From NCBI GenBank assembly GCA_047967505.1, contig CM106539.1: a stretch of 64,000 nucleotides of DNA. One strand, 5' to 3'. Below the pieces are notes generated by a model that had not been told where the DNA came from, did no database searches, and worked only from the letters and a program-made list of their open reading frames with translations. Shown here one piece after another: positions 33,622-46,042 of this stretch; positions within the stretch are counted from its first letter, which is position 1, and every line of letters begins with the position of its first letter. The translations under genes and the position numbers were made by a program. Source of the DNA: Dipteris shenzhenensis (Eukaryota; Polypodiophyta; Polypodiopsida; Gleicheniales).

Positions 33622-33973
33622 TGTGAAGATAGTGGGAGAGAAGGAAGGAGTCTCACTTGTAGCTTTCTCACATACACAATGGGGGAATACACACAAAGGT
33701 GGAGGCTAAAAACAGTTTTCCTCTTCTTAGTTGTGTAAGCCAAAAGAACTCTAGTACAAAGAAATAGGAGAACCCTATATGTGGGTCTCAAACCAAACTC
33801 AACTAACTAAGGTGGCATACTAACTGAGCCACGAACTAGAGTACATAAGGATAGCTGTCATCCAGCTATTATTCATGGGCGGTGTACCAACCGCATCTGC
33901 AGCTAACAAGTCGGTGACATAAATGCACAACGGTCACCATGGCATATCACGAGTGGAGCTTGATATCTCAACA
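33622..33973 (-). repeat. Cop-3 3' LTR
   Basis: 352 bases in the same orientation as the element. The polypurine tract (reverse complement CTCCCCCTCGAGC, from 33974) adjoins it. Confidence 0.95.
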
Positions 33974-35618
33974 CTCCCCCTCGAGCCCAATCCCAATTCC
34001 TGCACACCAAGCAGGTCTCTAAACTTGCACAGCTTCTCTATGCCCAATGCCTTCGTGAATATGTCAGCTACCTGATCCTCTATGCTGACATAAACTAGAT
34101 CAATAAGACCTAGTAAAACCTTCTCCCGCACATAGTGATAATGCACCTCAATGTGCTTTGTTCTAGCATGATAGACTGGGTTATTTACCAAGTGTATACT
34201 GCTCATGTTGTCACAATAAATGACAACTGGCCCATCTATAGACTGATGCATATCATAAAGTAGCTTATGCAACCAAGCTACCTCACATGCAGCCATTGCT
34301 ACACCCCTGTACTTAGCCTCTGTACTCGATAAGGCAATTGTAGGCTGTTTCTTGCTACTCCAAGTGACTGTAGCACTCCCAAAAGAGAACACATATCCAC
34401 TAGTAGATTGTCTATCAGAAATACTACCAGCCCAATCAGCATCAGTGTCTCCATGCAATTGTATCTGAATCCGAGCCTCATAAAATAGTCCATACTGCAA
34501 TGTGGACTTCACATACCTGAGTATGCATCTAGCCGCATCCAAATGCGATTTCCTTGGAGCCTGCATAAACTGACTTACCAATCCAACAGCATAGCTCAAA
34601 TCTGGCCTGGTAATAGTCAAATAAATCAAACTTCCTACTATGCATTTGTACATAGTAGGGTCTTCCAGAAGCTCAACTGCATCTGCACCCAGCTTCACAT
34701 TCTACTCCAAAGGAACTGAAATAGGCTTACAGCCTGTCATCCTATATTTGGATAGCATGTCCAATCCATATTGCCTCTGCACGAGCCATATCCCACTTGG
34801 TGATCTAATCACCTCAATGTCCAAGAAATAGCGCAGCTCTCCCAAATCCTTCATCTCAAACTTCTGCTTCAATAGCATTTTCACATGAAGGATATCTTCA
34901 TCACTATCACCTGTGATGATCAAATCATCAACATAAATGACAAACAGCATAATACCTTTCTCTGTTTTTCTCACGTAAAGTGAGAAATCTGCCTTGGAAA
35001 TCCGAAAGCCAATAGTGACAAGATACTGTCCTAGCTTGTTGTCAGACCGTGCTCTAGGTGCTTGCTTCAAGCCATACAAGGCTTTCTTCAACCTGCAAAC
35101 AAACTCAGGATGAACATCATGAACATAACCTGGAGGCTGCTCCATAAAGACCTCTTCTTGCAAATCACCATGCAAGAAGGCATTCTTTACATCCATCTGA
35201 TGTAAAGACCATCCCTTTGATGCAGCCATAGCAATGACTGCTCTTACGGTTGCCATCCTTACAACTAGACTAAATGTTTCTTTATAATCAATGCCATATG
35301 TCTGTGCATACCCCTTGACAACTAATCTTACCTTGTATCTGTTCACAGAACCATCTGCATTGTGCTTCACCTTATAAACCCACTTACAACCAATTGCATT
35401 CTTGTCTTTAGGCAAATGCACCAATTCCCATGTAGCATTTGCTTCCAAGGCATCCATTTCTTCATCCATGGCTTTCTCCCATTTTTCTTTTCCCATGGCT
35501 TCCTCAAAAGAAGTGGGTTCTGGTTCCTGTATCACTTTGACCATATAGGCATAGTGAATGGTTGTAAATCCATCATATTTCAGCCTATCCACAGGATACC
35601 TAACTCTGGTAATGCACC
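33974..35618 (-). pseudogene. Cop-3 reverse transcriptase and RNase H
   Basis: From the linker TRVRYPVDRL (about 35610) the frame runs through [21 protein letters not shown] and YVDD (34924-34935) to a TAG at 34699-34701 in PLE*NVKL, then on through RNase H (SSTEAKY, CDNMSS, DQVADIFTKALG). Cop-4 carries a TAG at the same Gln. The codon after SSKK, a stop in the three other copies, is still CAG here. Apart from that one stop, the RT-RNase H frame is nearly complete. Confidence 0.92.
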
Positions 35619-36379
35619 CAAACTTTTTTGCTATAGTCATCAATAAAAGTGACAAAATAATGGCAGCCTCCAATAGATGCAGCTTTAGTAGTCCACACAT
35701 CAGAGTGGATTAATTCCAATGGCTTCTTACTCTCTTGAACATGTCTAAGAAATGGTTTCCTTGCCTATTTTCCAAATTGATAGGCTTCACATACCTTATG
35801 CATTTTTGCAACCTTGAATTTAGGCAATCCTACAACAATGTTTTGGGCTTGCATTGATTTAAGTCACTGTACATTAACATGACCAATGTGTTTATGCCAG
35901 ATATCAATATGTGCAACTACACCGGTCCCATGTGCAAACATTGCTGCACTTAATTCAAGCATGTCCGCATCCAACATAAATATCTTGCCCTTCTTCTTTC
36001 CTTTGGCTATAAAGCGACCGTTATTTTTCATATCCTCAACAAAGCATCCATGAGGATTAAACCTGACCTGCAAGCCTTGCTCAACCATTTGACCAACAGA
36101 AACCAGGTTCTTGGTGATATTTTGGACATGAAATACATCAGATAGGTATTTCTTTTTCCCATCCTGCATAGACAAAGGAATTTTACCAATCTGCACAATA
36201 GGATGTGCAGTATCATCACCAGTCTCCACAAATCCTGGTCTATCCATTTTCCTTGCATCATCCTGCATCCACTCTACATGACCTGTCATGTGGTTTGATG
36301 CACCTGACTCAACATACCACACATCATTGCTTTCTTCTGCACTTGTCATAGAATTGGTCATGTGCTGCACCATAAACAA
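35619..36379 (-). pseudogene. Cop-3 protease, pre-integrase and truncated integrase
   Basis: The protease active site reads WYVESGASNH: the catalytic Asp codon is now Glu (near 36307-36312), which should inactivate it. The pre-integrase region (IDIWHKHIGHVNVQ) ends at a TGA where Cop-1 has CGA. The CQFGKQARKPF region and HSDVW are still recognisable with breaks, and integrase stops at FIDDYS-K, after which about 1 kb (second D, E and C-terminal part) is missing. Confidence 0.88.
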
Positions 36380-37328
36380 ATGCTCATTTCTCTCATCACC
36401 CTATCTACTAGAGGATGCATAATTGCCTTGCTGCAATTTTCCATTCATAATGTCATTGTGCTTTTTGTAGCAGTCTTTAGTCATATGACCCATTTTACCA
36501 CAATAGTAGCATTCAACATTGTTGTTTGCATTTTGGCCTCTCTGCCATCCACCACGACCTCTTTGGCGCCCCCTACCTCTTGAGTTACCAAGTCCTCTGC
36601 CATAGGACAGGTTTTCTTGAGTTTGTGCATATTTTGATTTCTACCACGGCCTCACGATCGGCCTCTGCTTCTACCTCTTCCAGCATTTGAGTAGAAGATA
36701 GTTTCTTTTGAAGTTCCTCCTAAAGAAGATGCACCACCATTTCTCTGCTCTTCAGAAATTAGAAGAGCAAACAACTCCTCAAAATCAGGAAATTTTTCAT
36801 GGACGACTTGATGGATGTCTAGAACTGTGCATAATCCTTTCCTAGACCATTCAAGGTTATAGAAACTAGATCATCATCTTCCACCGGCGACCCAATGGAA
36901 GCAAGTGCATCTGCAATTTTCTTAACCTTCATGTGGTTGTCATTGATGCTCATATTTTCTCTCTGCACATTGTGCAACTCCTGCTTGAGCTGCATTTTCT
37001 TGGCTTGCATATTTGTGCTGTACATTTTTGCCAAAGTATCCCATGCCTCCTTTGGCATACTTGCATCATGAATATGCACAATCATAGAATCTGAAATACT
37101 GATAGACAGCCAATACATAACTTTTCTGGCTCTCTCATGCCATCCTTTAAATGCCTGCATTTCCTATTGATTAGGAACATTAGGAAGAACTGGTTCTTCT
37201 TCATTTCCTATAATGAACTCCCAATAGCCTTTTCCCATAAGGAAATTCGTCATTCTAAACTTCCATGCTTGGAAGTTGTTCTTGTCAAGCTTTTCAGTGA
37301 CAATCTGTGAAAGAGAATCAAATGCCAT
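36380..37328 (-). pseudogene. Cop-3 gag
   Basis: It starts at ATG 37328 (MAFDSLSQIV). A TAG lies before EMQAFKGW (Gln CAG in Cop-1), then 113 codons of the copia gag domain are open to 36819, where TAG replaces Arg in AQFRTS. The Gly-Arg-rich part and zinc knuckle (near 36470-36515) follow with shifts. Confidence 0.88.
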
Positions 37329-37858
37329 TACAAAACACTGCAAAATATTCTGTCACTGCAAAAAGCATAGCTTCTACCTCACACGGGCAAATCTGCAAAA
37401 CTGACGAAAGTGGTATTTGACCACACAGTCACTTCCTAGTGACGATTTTGCATCAACAGGTAATAAGGATGATTCTGTGACTCCCAGTATCTCTGTGCAC
37501 AGGCATACGATGCATTTTCTATGGCAACTTTTTACCGACCTGCAGAGTAGTGGTCGCACAGCAAAAATAAGGCCTTTTTCTCAGTGCTTCAGAGAACTTC
37601 CGCCTCCAAAACGGGCCCCGAAATGGCCTCAAATCAGAAAAATAAAGTGACCAAGGCTTTGCCCTTATCCCGCAACATATATTGCCCTCTTGCCACACCA
37701 CAAAGGGCGTCTCAACCTGAGATAATGCACTCTTGCACTTTCTGGCTGTGCTACCTGCAGAGATTTGCTCCCAAACTCTAAAAAGGAAAGCAACACTGGT
37801 CCTCTTACTAGGACACCATGAACTTGGTTTGCTTTCTTGAGCTCCTTACCACGAACCA

Positions 37859-37871
37859 GGCTCTGATACCA
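37859..37871 (-). other. Cop-3 primer binding site
   Basis: The plus strand reads GGCTCTGATACCA, the exact reverse complement of the tRNA-Met site, beside the 5' LTR. Confidence 0.93.
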
Positions 37872-38220
37872 TGTGAAGATAGTGGAAGAGAAGGAAGGAG
37901 TCTCACTTGTGGCTTTCTCACATACACAATGGGGGAATACAAACAAAGGTGGAGGCTGCAAATAGTTTTCCTCTTCTTAGTTGTGTAAGCCAAAAGAACT
38001 CTAGTACAAAGAAATAGGAGAACCCTATATGTGGGTCTTAAACCAAACTCAGCTAACTAAGGTGGCATACTAACTGAGCCACAAACTAGAGTAGATAAGG
38101 ATAGCTGTCATCCAGCTATTATTCGGCGGTGTACCAACCGCATCTGCAGCTAACAAGTTGGTGACATAAATGCACAACGGTCACCCTGGCATATCACGAG
38201 TGGAGCTCGATATCTCAACA
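37872..38220 (-). repeat. Cop-3 5' LTR
   Basis: 349 bases; a three-base loss in ATTCATGGGCGG accounts for the length difference from its 3' LTR. TGCAC follows at 38221-38225. Confidence 0.95.
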
Positions 38221-38225
38221 TGCAC

Positions 38226-38640
38226 TAATATTAAGGTCTCTCGACTGGAATTTAATACTCCACGTCCACATTGATGCCTCTAACTTTGCCATTAGATGTG
38301 TGTTAGCCCAACCCAAGGAGCATAATTTGGATTACCCGATTAACTTTGCGAGCCATTAACTAAATGAGGTCGAAGTTAACTACACCACCACTGAGAGAGA
38401 GGGTCTCGCCATGGTTTATGCACTCAAGAAGTTCAGACACTACTTGTTAGCTAACAAGTTTATGTTCTTTGTGGACCATCAAGCATTGCTATACTTGGTC
38501 AACAAACCCTGCATGATGGGATGCATCACTAGGTAGATGCTGATCCTCCTAGAATTTGACTTCACAGTCATTATGCATATGAGTAAAACCCACATTCTAG
38601 CCGACCACCCATCGAGGATCCCAAATAGTGAAGCTCCAAT
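38226..38640 (+). pseudogene. Gyp-2 RNase H, continued after Cop-3
   Basis: HVHIDASNFAIRCVLAQP (about 38259-38312), PINFASH, TTTEREGLAMVYALKKFRHYLL (about 38380-38450) and FFVDHQALLYLVN form the gypsy RNase H domain with its Asp-Glu-Asp residues. A TAG after ITR (about 38534) breaks it. Removing Cop-3 and one TGCAC joins this to the segment ending at 33621. Confidence 0.85.
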
Positions 38641-39758
38641 GGGAGTAGAAGATGATCTCCCTGATGCTTCCCTCTTCTTCCTTGACGTTATTCCAGAATG
38701 GGCTGCCAAAATCGGCCACTACTTGGCCAATGGACTACCCCTAGACCAGAACCTCAAGAAGGATAGAGCACGTAAACTCATTGAGGACACAGCACCATAT
38801 CAGCTAGTAGCAGGCCAACTCTACCATGTGGGTAAGGAGGGCATACTACAAAGATGCGTGTGCGAACACGAATACATCGAGGTGCCTGAAAAATCCCACT
38901 TAGGAATCGTAGGAGGTCATTTTGTCATGCTGATGTTATAGCACATAAAGTGCTACAAGCTGGTCTCTGGTGACCAACACTATTCAAATACGTGACCAAA
39001 TTTGTCAAACGATGTGACCCCTACTAGCACATCCAAAACCCACACAGGATGCTCTTGATCGAAATCCTAGCCAACCAACCCTTCGAGAAATGGGGCATTG
39101 ATTTCATTGGTCCCATAAGCCCAACCACTAAGGGGACCAGGGCATGATACATCATCCTCGCCACTGACTACTTCACTAACTGGGTAGAAGGAAGAGCCAC
39201 GGTAAGGCTGATGCAAGATCCACTACCAAGTTCTTACATGAACAAGTCATGATGTGGTTTGGATGCCCATTGGAGTTAGTCAGTGACTGAGGAACTCACT
39301 TCCTCAACGAAACCATAGCAATCGTGACGAGCGAGGTCATGATCATTCATACGAAGTCAACACCATACTATCTGAGAGCAAATGGCTTGGCCGAACGCTC
39401 CAACAAAACTTGTTGTAAGATTATCATATGTACGGTAGAAGCCAGTCATACTGACTGGGCATATAAGCTCATTGCAGCGTTATGGGCCTATAGGGTCTCC
39501 TACAAAGTGGCAACACATTGTACCCCCTTCAAGTATTGTGTAGTTAAGATCACTCCTCAAGGGTCGTGTCGAATAGCCACCCTTGATGGAACAAAAATGG
39601 ATGGCTACCTAAATAGAAGTAAATTGAAAAGATACTATGGACCACTCACTATCTCCACCATTCAAGCCATGCATAGAGAAAAGGAACTCAAGGCAGAGTT
39701 GGCCAGGATGAAGCGCCATGCCATCGAGGAAGCCATAATCCATAATGCTAAGATTTGA
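38641..39758 (+). pseudogene. Gyp-2 integrase
   Basis: The frame 38537-38941 carries the region before integrase (VEDDLPDASLF..IPEW) and the zinc-binding start (HLGIVGGHF). Broken pieces give KWGIDFIGPISP, DYFTNWVE and SD*GTHFLNET (TGA for Arg). The frame 39324-39758 keeps NGLAERSNKT with the catalytic Glu, LIAALWAYR and a C-terminal strand region (NRSKLKRYYGPL). There are multiple stops and shifts. The wording is close to Gyp-1, so the two are related Tat/Athila-type elements. Confidence 0.85.
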
Positions 39759-39849
39759 CAGCGTAGACAAATGACCCTTCTTAAGGCAACGATTGAACAG
39801 ATGCAACTAATGGATGAGCTAACAATAGAGCTAGCTAGGTTGCTTGTTT

Positions 39850-40145
39850 AGCCTATAGGTACCTCGCATGCACATCAAATCACTCGTGGACCCAGGAGCT
39901 CGAGCCATAACTTCATCTCCCAAGAGGTATGGGAAAAGCTACAGGTACCCCTAACCCTCACTATTGCCTCAATAAGAGCCATAAATGGCCAGCTTCTACA
40001 AACCTTGGGTTATGTAAATCTAAGTTTAATGGTTTTTCCCCAAGCTATGGATATACAATTTTATGTTCTCCCTACAGAAGCCACTGAAGAGAAGATTGTT
40101 CTAGGAATAACTTGGTGCTATGCCGTCAACTACCAAATTGACTAG
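39850..40145 (+). pseudogene. Second protease-like segment downstream of integrase
   Basis: LVDPGA, then after a frame change SHNFISQEVWEKLQVPL (about 39898-39955), INGQLLQTLGYVNLSLMVF (about 39970-40035) and EKIVLGITWCYAV (about 40090-40130) follow the retropepsin order D-x-GASHNFIS ... L-x-G ... ILG--W. A few bases inserted within GA-SHN cause the shift. Gyp-2 already has a protease before RT, so this piece probably comes from another gypsy element joined here. Confidence 0.65.
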
Positions 40146-42400
40146 CGTGCCCAAACCACTTTGTTTACCAATGGTGGTCAAACGGCGGTGGTCCCACTAT
40201 GCAGACCAAGCCTCCCCTCTTCGGCCCCGCGACCTTGCCGATTCATGACAATGAAGTGATGTAGCAAGGCCAATTGGAAGCCCCATTCTCCACCAGCACA
40301 CCACTTAAGGACCCAGCTCGAATGGAGAAGAAAGCTCGCTGTAGTGGTAAACAATGCCATCGCATGCTCAATCAATGCTACCATCCTCCGCTCAAGAAGT
40401 CTAGGAGTTGTAAGTATAAGATGCTATCCTCTACGCCCAACATCACTTCGATCGGAACCGATGCCCAGAGAATAGTAACACAGCAACAGCAGCACCGATC
40501 ACCTCAAGATCACTTCCCCCACACACATTTGCTACATGAAGAAAGCTGTACTGGGAGCTCATGCCTCATCCATCACCATGCATTACCAATAGTTTGAGCA
40601 ACATCGCCCGCTTGGGCGGCCAAGGCAGGAAAGTCACTTGGATCTAGAAAAAGATAGGGCAACACCTGACGGCATCAAAGGCAACACCACAAGACCCTGC
40701 CAACAAATTGGACATAGCACGCTTAGCCTCAAGGTACTGAATACACACTGGTGCCACGGGTGGTCCAACTTAACACAAGCATCACCACCACCAGTCAAGG
40801 AACTCCATAGGGATCGAATTCTACCCCACAAAGAGTTTCACAAGAACCTCACCTTAGGGATGAACAATGAAGGTAATGGCACCGCCCTACTCACATAAGA
40901 AGGGGCCAACCCCACAAGTAGACTCATGAAAGCTCGTTTCTCTCCAAGGAAGTCGGACCCCACAACAACAACGAAGGTCGACATGAAGGTGCCCCTGGCA
41001 TCCAAGGTAAAGAACAAGCTGGACACATACTCTACATGGTTCCTTACTCTCGCTATGCTGCATTACGGTGCCCACCTCCACTACATTCATCATAATCATC
41101 GCATCTAGATCTAGGTGAGTCAATATGGTAGGCATCTTGCCCGATGCACCCGCAGCCCACTAGTCCCTATCGAACACACCGCACATGCACACACAATTAG
41201 CACCAAGTGATTAGAGTCCATTCTTGCATTTTTACAAGTGTTCATGTTCTTGCATGCTGACCTCACTATCACATTGCACCACACAAGTGCACTCCGCTTG
41301 GTCCACATTTTCCCCCACCCCACTCCTTCCTTCTTTTCCTTCCTCTCTTTTACACAGTCACTACCCCGCCGACCGTTGCCAAACCATTACAGCACCGACC
41401 ATCGCCAAAACGTGCACCAATGACCATTGCCAAAATGTTCACCATGAACCGTTGTGATTATGATACCCTGCTAGACCATTGCCATCCAAAATAGCACCGC
41501 CCCATCACCATTTGAGTACCATGCCAATCACAACCTAAGACACTCCAGTCGACCATCACCATCGAGGTTCAGCATAGACTGTTGCCATACCAATATCCCG
41601 TCGGTCAGGGGGATAGAATTCTATAAAGGCAGGCCTACCTCGCCAGGTTGTTGCCATAGCTGTTACCACATAACTCTGTCAAAATTTATCCAAAAATTTG
41701 ATAGTTTCCTACCCACATACTCTACATCCCCACCAACAAATTTATATCCTCCTATTCTTCCTCATCCACTAATTCCCTCATCACTCAACTTCCCCTCCTA
41801 TTTGCGATGGAGTCTAAACACGACTTCTTTGATTCGAAGCTGACCTGGGTCTCCACCCTCAACCTATCCCAAAGACCACTGGCCCATCAGATTCCTAGAG
41901 CACTCCTTCTGCCACAATTCGAATGCTGACCGAAATACCCACGGAGGACTTATAGAGGATGAAGACACCTCCACCAGACATGCTACCCAAGAAGAGCCAG
42001 CTACAGTAGGCATGCCTACCATGAGAATATGAAAGCACAGCACTAATAGATCCACTCCTTACAGGATCTCCTAGCACAAGAGAGGAACCTCACGGTCTCC
42101 CTCCAAGAAGAAATTGAAAGATAGCATGCCACTAGCCAATCTGAGGAGTTAGGGTTGGAAGACCATGAGCAACAGGAGTTCAGGATGTACAGGGAGGTGT
42201 CTGCACAATTAGCCACATACACAATTGCAGCATGCACCATCGCCCAAACCCTACAAATGCACTTAGATGCTCTCCACACACAAAACCTTATCTTCCACCT
42301 AGACCTCACTACTCCACTACTGTCTAACACCCTCCAAACTATTCTTTGCTGTGTAATTCTGACCACTGCCGGCCCATCTTAGCCATGTCATATTTCTCTC
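40146..42400 (+). other. Unassigned region with leader-like motif array
   Basis: Short open stretches (for example 40274-40597) show no domain I recognise. Around 41345-41620 the CGACCATTGCCA/CACCGACCATCGCC motifs resemble the arrays in the Gyp-2 leader, and TCTATAAAGG at about 41611-41620 could be a TATA box. This may be the remains of another element's leader. Confidence 0.4.
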
Positions 42401-42925
42401 TTGACCTTAAGCCCACCTCCCTATCTCTTCTCCGCTCCTCCGATCTCCAAACCCTATCCGCCCATCCCAATCTTAATTTTCAATCCTGGTGCTACATCAT
42501 TCACTGAGTCCCTTAATTATCCTGCGGACGATGAAGTGATGCAACTTGCAAAGCCCAACGAACTCATGCCATGGGTCTACACTCCCGAAAGTCTACATGC
42601 AGACATAAATTGGATGCAGACCTACAGCCGAGCCTTAGTAGTCCAAGCTCAAGGACAACTTGCGGCCTACCAGTCCACCACCTACCAACCCCTCGGAATA
42701 GTAATCCTCTTTAATAGGGTGCTCCAAGCTCTCCAAGACTCAATTGAGTCCTTGGTGAGAAACTTTGAGACAATTCACGTAGCATACCGAGAGCATACCC
42801 AGAAGAAACAACCAAGGACAAGGGACAAAATGCAGTCACCCTCTTTCATACCATTGCCCCCTGTAGATATTCCATTACCACCTCCCCTAGATCCCGCCCA
42901 ACCCACCCAACAAGTGGCATACTAA
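42401..42925 (+). CDS. Unrecognised 174-codon ORF
   Basis: Open from ATG 42401 to 42925. Pro-rich ends enclose a helical middle with Gln-rich and Ala-rich heptad-like stretches (about residues 70-130), so a coiled coil is plausible. The preceding 42070-42380 also reads as a Gln/Glu-rich helix, so the original protein may have been longer. Its last few codons run into the Cop-4 LTR fragment, so its true end is lost. It could be a gag-like or extra ORF of a gypsy element; I cannot name it. Confidence 0.35.
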   Translation: MTLSPPPYLFSAPPISKPYPPIPILIFNPGATSFTESLNYPADDEVMQLAKPNELMPWVYTPESLHADINWMQTYSRALVVQAQGQLAAYQSTTYQPLGIVILFNRVLQALQDSIESLVRNFETIHVAYREHTQKKQPRTRDKMQSPSFIPLPPVDIPLPPPLDPAQPTQQVAY

Positions 42926-44387
42926 CTAAGCCACTAACTAGAGTACATAAAGATAGCTATCTTCTAGCTATTATTCATGGGCGGTGTACCACCCGCATCT
43001 GCAGCTAACAAGTCGGTGACATAAATGCACAATGGTCACCCTGGCATATCACAAGTGGAGCTCGATATCTCAACACTCCCCCTTGAGCTCAATCCCAATT
43101 CTTGCACACCAAGTAGGTCTCTAAACTTGCACAGCTTCTCTGTGCCCAATGCCTTTGTGAATATGTCAGCTACCTGATCCTCCGTGCTGACATAAACTAG
43201 ATCAATAAAACCTACTAAAACCTTCTCCTGCACATAGTGATAATGCACCTCAATGTGCTTTGTTTTAGCATGATAGACTAGGTTATTTGCCAAGTGTATA
43301 CTGCTCATGTTGTCACAATAAATGACAACTGGCCCAACTATAGACTGATACATATTATATAGTAGCTTACACAACCAAGCTACCTCACATGTAGCCATTG
43401 CTGCACCCTTGTACTCAGCCTTTGTGCTCGACAAGGCAGCTGTAGGTTATTTCTTGCTGCTCCAAGTGACTATAGCACTCCCAAAAGAGAACACATATCC
43501 ACTAGTAGATTGTTTATCAGAAATACTACTAGCCCAATCAGCATCAGTGTATCCATGCAACTGTATTTGAACCCCAGTCTCATAAAATAGTCCATATTGC
43601 AATGTGGACTTCACATACCTCAGTATGCGTCTAGCCGCATCCAAGTGCGATGATTTCCTTGGAGCTTGCATAAACTGACTTACCAACCCAATAGCATAGC
43701 TCAAATCTGGCCTGGTAATAGTCATATAAATCAAACTTCTTGCTATGCATCTGTACATAGTAGGGTCTTCCAGAAGCTCGCCTACATCTGCGCTTAACTT
43801 CACATTCTACTCCAAAGGAACTGAAATAGGCTTACAGCCTGTCATCCCATATTTGGACAGCATGTCCAATCCATACTGCCATATAAGAGCCATATCCCAC
43901 TTGTGGATCTAATCACCTCAATTCCCAAGAAGTAATGCAACTCTCCCAAATCCTTCATCTCAAACTTTTGTTTCAATAGCATTTTCACATAAAGGATATC
44001 TTCATCACTATCACTTGTGATGATCAAATCATCAACATAAATCACAAGCAGCATAATGCCTTTCTCTGTTTTTCTCACATAAAGTGAGAAATCTGTCTTG
44101 GATATCTAAAAGCCAATAGTGACAATATACTATCCTATCTTGTCAGGACCATGATCTGGGTGCTTGCTTCAAGCCATACAAGGCTTTCTTTAACCTGCAA
44201 ACAAAGAACAGCATAAACATAACTTGGTGGCTGCTCCATATAGACCTCTTTTTGCAAATCACCATGCAAGAAAGAATTCTTTACATCTATCTAATGTAAA
44301 GACCATCCCTTTGATGCAGCCATAGCAATGACTGCTCTTATGGTTGCCATCCTTGTAACCGGACTGAATGTTTCTTCATAATCAATG
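42913..44387 (-). mobile_element. Cop-4: truncated copia fragment
   Basis: Part of a 3' LTR (42913-43075, about 163 of 353 bases), the polypurine tract, RNase H (43036-43803, with TAA after SSKK and TAG in PLE*NVKL) and part of RT with YVDD (near 44030) are present. The fragment stops at 44387 within SLQMATVR/ETFNP. Both ends are abrupt, without LTR borders or target duplication, and abut gypsy sequence. Confidence 0.92.
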
Positions 44388-45843
44388 GATGCTCACCCAA
44401 AAATTCCACAACAGTTCCCAATACCAGTTGTTGGCAAAGTGCTAATGCTACTGGATGAATATTTACCCTTTGCCAATCAATGATGCTGAAGCTCTGAAAG
44501 CATAGTAGTTGAAGACAAGCATCAATCGATTGGGAATCAATGTAGACTAGTGGAAGTAAAGGAAGAAACTATGCATGAGCCATCCCCATAGTGATGCGAA
44601 GTAGATAGAAGGAAACCACACTAAATGTAGATGAAAGCTGGAAGGTGAAGGAGCTCAAGAGGATTGCAAGTGCGATGAGGAAAAACAAACAAGCAATTTG
44701 TACATGCAAACAAATGCTCAATAATTGCAATCCAGATTGCCAATACCCTACCTTGACGATAGGTAGTTGCATGGCGGCTGAGATAGGACCTCGCAAAAGA
44801 TTGTTGTCATCATGCCTGAAACCCTTCTGCCACATGTCCTCATCTGATTGATCTATCACCTCCACCTCAACCCAAGAAATCTATGCCTCATTAGATACTG
44901 GAAATGGGCACTGAAGATTGCCATCATGATGGTATAGATGAAGCAGAAAACCATTAACTGGATGTAAAAGTATGCACCGTTGCAAATCTGCAAGATAGAA
45001 CAATGTTGATCCGCAATCCTAAAAAATCTAGAATGGACCAGACCATCCCAATGTCAACTTCCCTAGTATCCACCCAAGGCGAGTGTTGAATAGAAGAACC
45101 AATTGCCTGTGCTCAAAAGATTTTTTCTTTGAGGCCAAATCCACCCTCCACTTCTGCCTTGCTTGAACCTCCAAAGTTAGATAACTTAGTTCTCCAGCCG
45201 CATATCATCCAACTAATCTAGAACATCCAACTAGAATACCATAGACTCCTGCAGAAGTAGCCTGTGCAATCTGTAGACTCAGAACAATATGCTCGATTAG
45301 CATAATTGCTTCCAGCCCAAATGCCAATTTGAAAAGAGTCAACCCTGTGGCCACCTTGAATGATGTGCGATAAGCCCATAGTGCCGCCAACAACTTCTTA
45401 TCCCAATCCATGTGGTGATCATTCACCAATAGTGAAATAATCCACTTGAAAGTATGATTTGTAGACTCAGCCAATCCATTAGCCTGTGGATATTAAGGGG
45501 AAGACTTCTTGTGAATCACCATATAGAAAGAATTCATCCACTTGATGAACTTATTGACAAAGTGTGTCCCCCTGTCATCGTTGACGATTTCAATTGGGCA
45601 ACCAAACCGAGTGAACACATCGTGGTACATGCATTTTGCAACCAAATTTGTGGTATTATCCCACAAAGCCCAAGCTTCCATCCATTTGGTATAATAGTCA
45701 GTGGCTACCAGAGTGTAACAATTCCTTGTGTGGGCATTTGTGGGCTTGAATGGACCCATGAAGTCTAGACCCCACTTCTGAAATGGCTTTAGAGGCAATA
45801 TGGGGTTCAGCGGCATACGATCACGATCTATGGATTGGCCCAA
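44388..45843 (-). pseudogene. Gyp-3 integrase
   Basis: The frame 45843-45493 carries FQKWGLDFMGPF (first Asp), DYYTKWMEAW and EIVNDDRGTHFVN (second Asp, with one extra Asp). A stop follows KKSSP, then NGLAESTNHT (catalytic Glu) opens 45474-45205. The C-terminal part is faint but readable to about 44900: LGWILGKLTLGWSGPF and NGFLLHLYH. From 44388 to 44865 a 98-codon frame has hydrophobic stretches but no known motif; it is probably 3' untranslated sequence. Confidence 0.85.
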
Positions 45844-46042
45844 CCGCTGGTAGAGGTCGCAACTCTTTGCAAACCATCGGGCATCCTTCTATATGGTGGT
45901 CACCATAAGCTTGCTTGTAGAATTTTCTTTGCGGTTACTTCTCCCGCAAAATGACCACCTGAAACCCCACAATGGGCTTCCATCACAGCACTGCCTCCTG
46001 CTCATGAGGTTGAACACATCGCAGCAGGGCCTCTATCAGATG

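Larger units (their letters stand above)
33622..38220 (-). mobile_element. Cop-3: copia element inside Gyp-2, integrase deleted
   Basis: Both LTRs are present: 5' 37872-38220 (349 bases) and 3' 33622-33973 (352 bases). TGCAC is duplicated at 33617-33621 and 38221-38225. The LTRs differ at about a dozen positions, so it is older than Cop-1. A deletion of roughly 1 kb joins the early integrase (FIDD) directly to the RT-side linker. Protease lacks its catalytic Asp, and stops interrupt gag and pol. Confidence 0.96.
24634..42912 (+). mobile_element. Gyp-2: large degenerate gypsy element, interrupted by Cop-3
   Basis: A Tat/Athila-like primer site (25179-25196) is followed by a duplicated leader, gag fragments, zinc knuckles, protease, RT, RNase H and integrase, all on the plus strand. 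Cop-3 splits RNase H with a clean five-base target duplication. The 5' LTR border is a guess. The 3' LTR was not found; the sequence is cut at 42912 by the Cop-4 fragment. Every domain carries stops and shifts, so it is an old insertion. The part beyond 39760 may include pieces of a second element. Confidence 0.8.
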
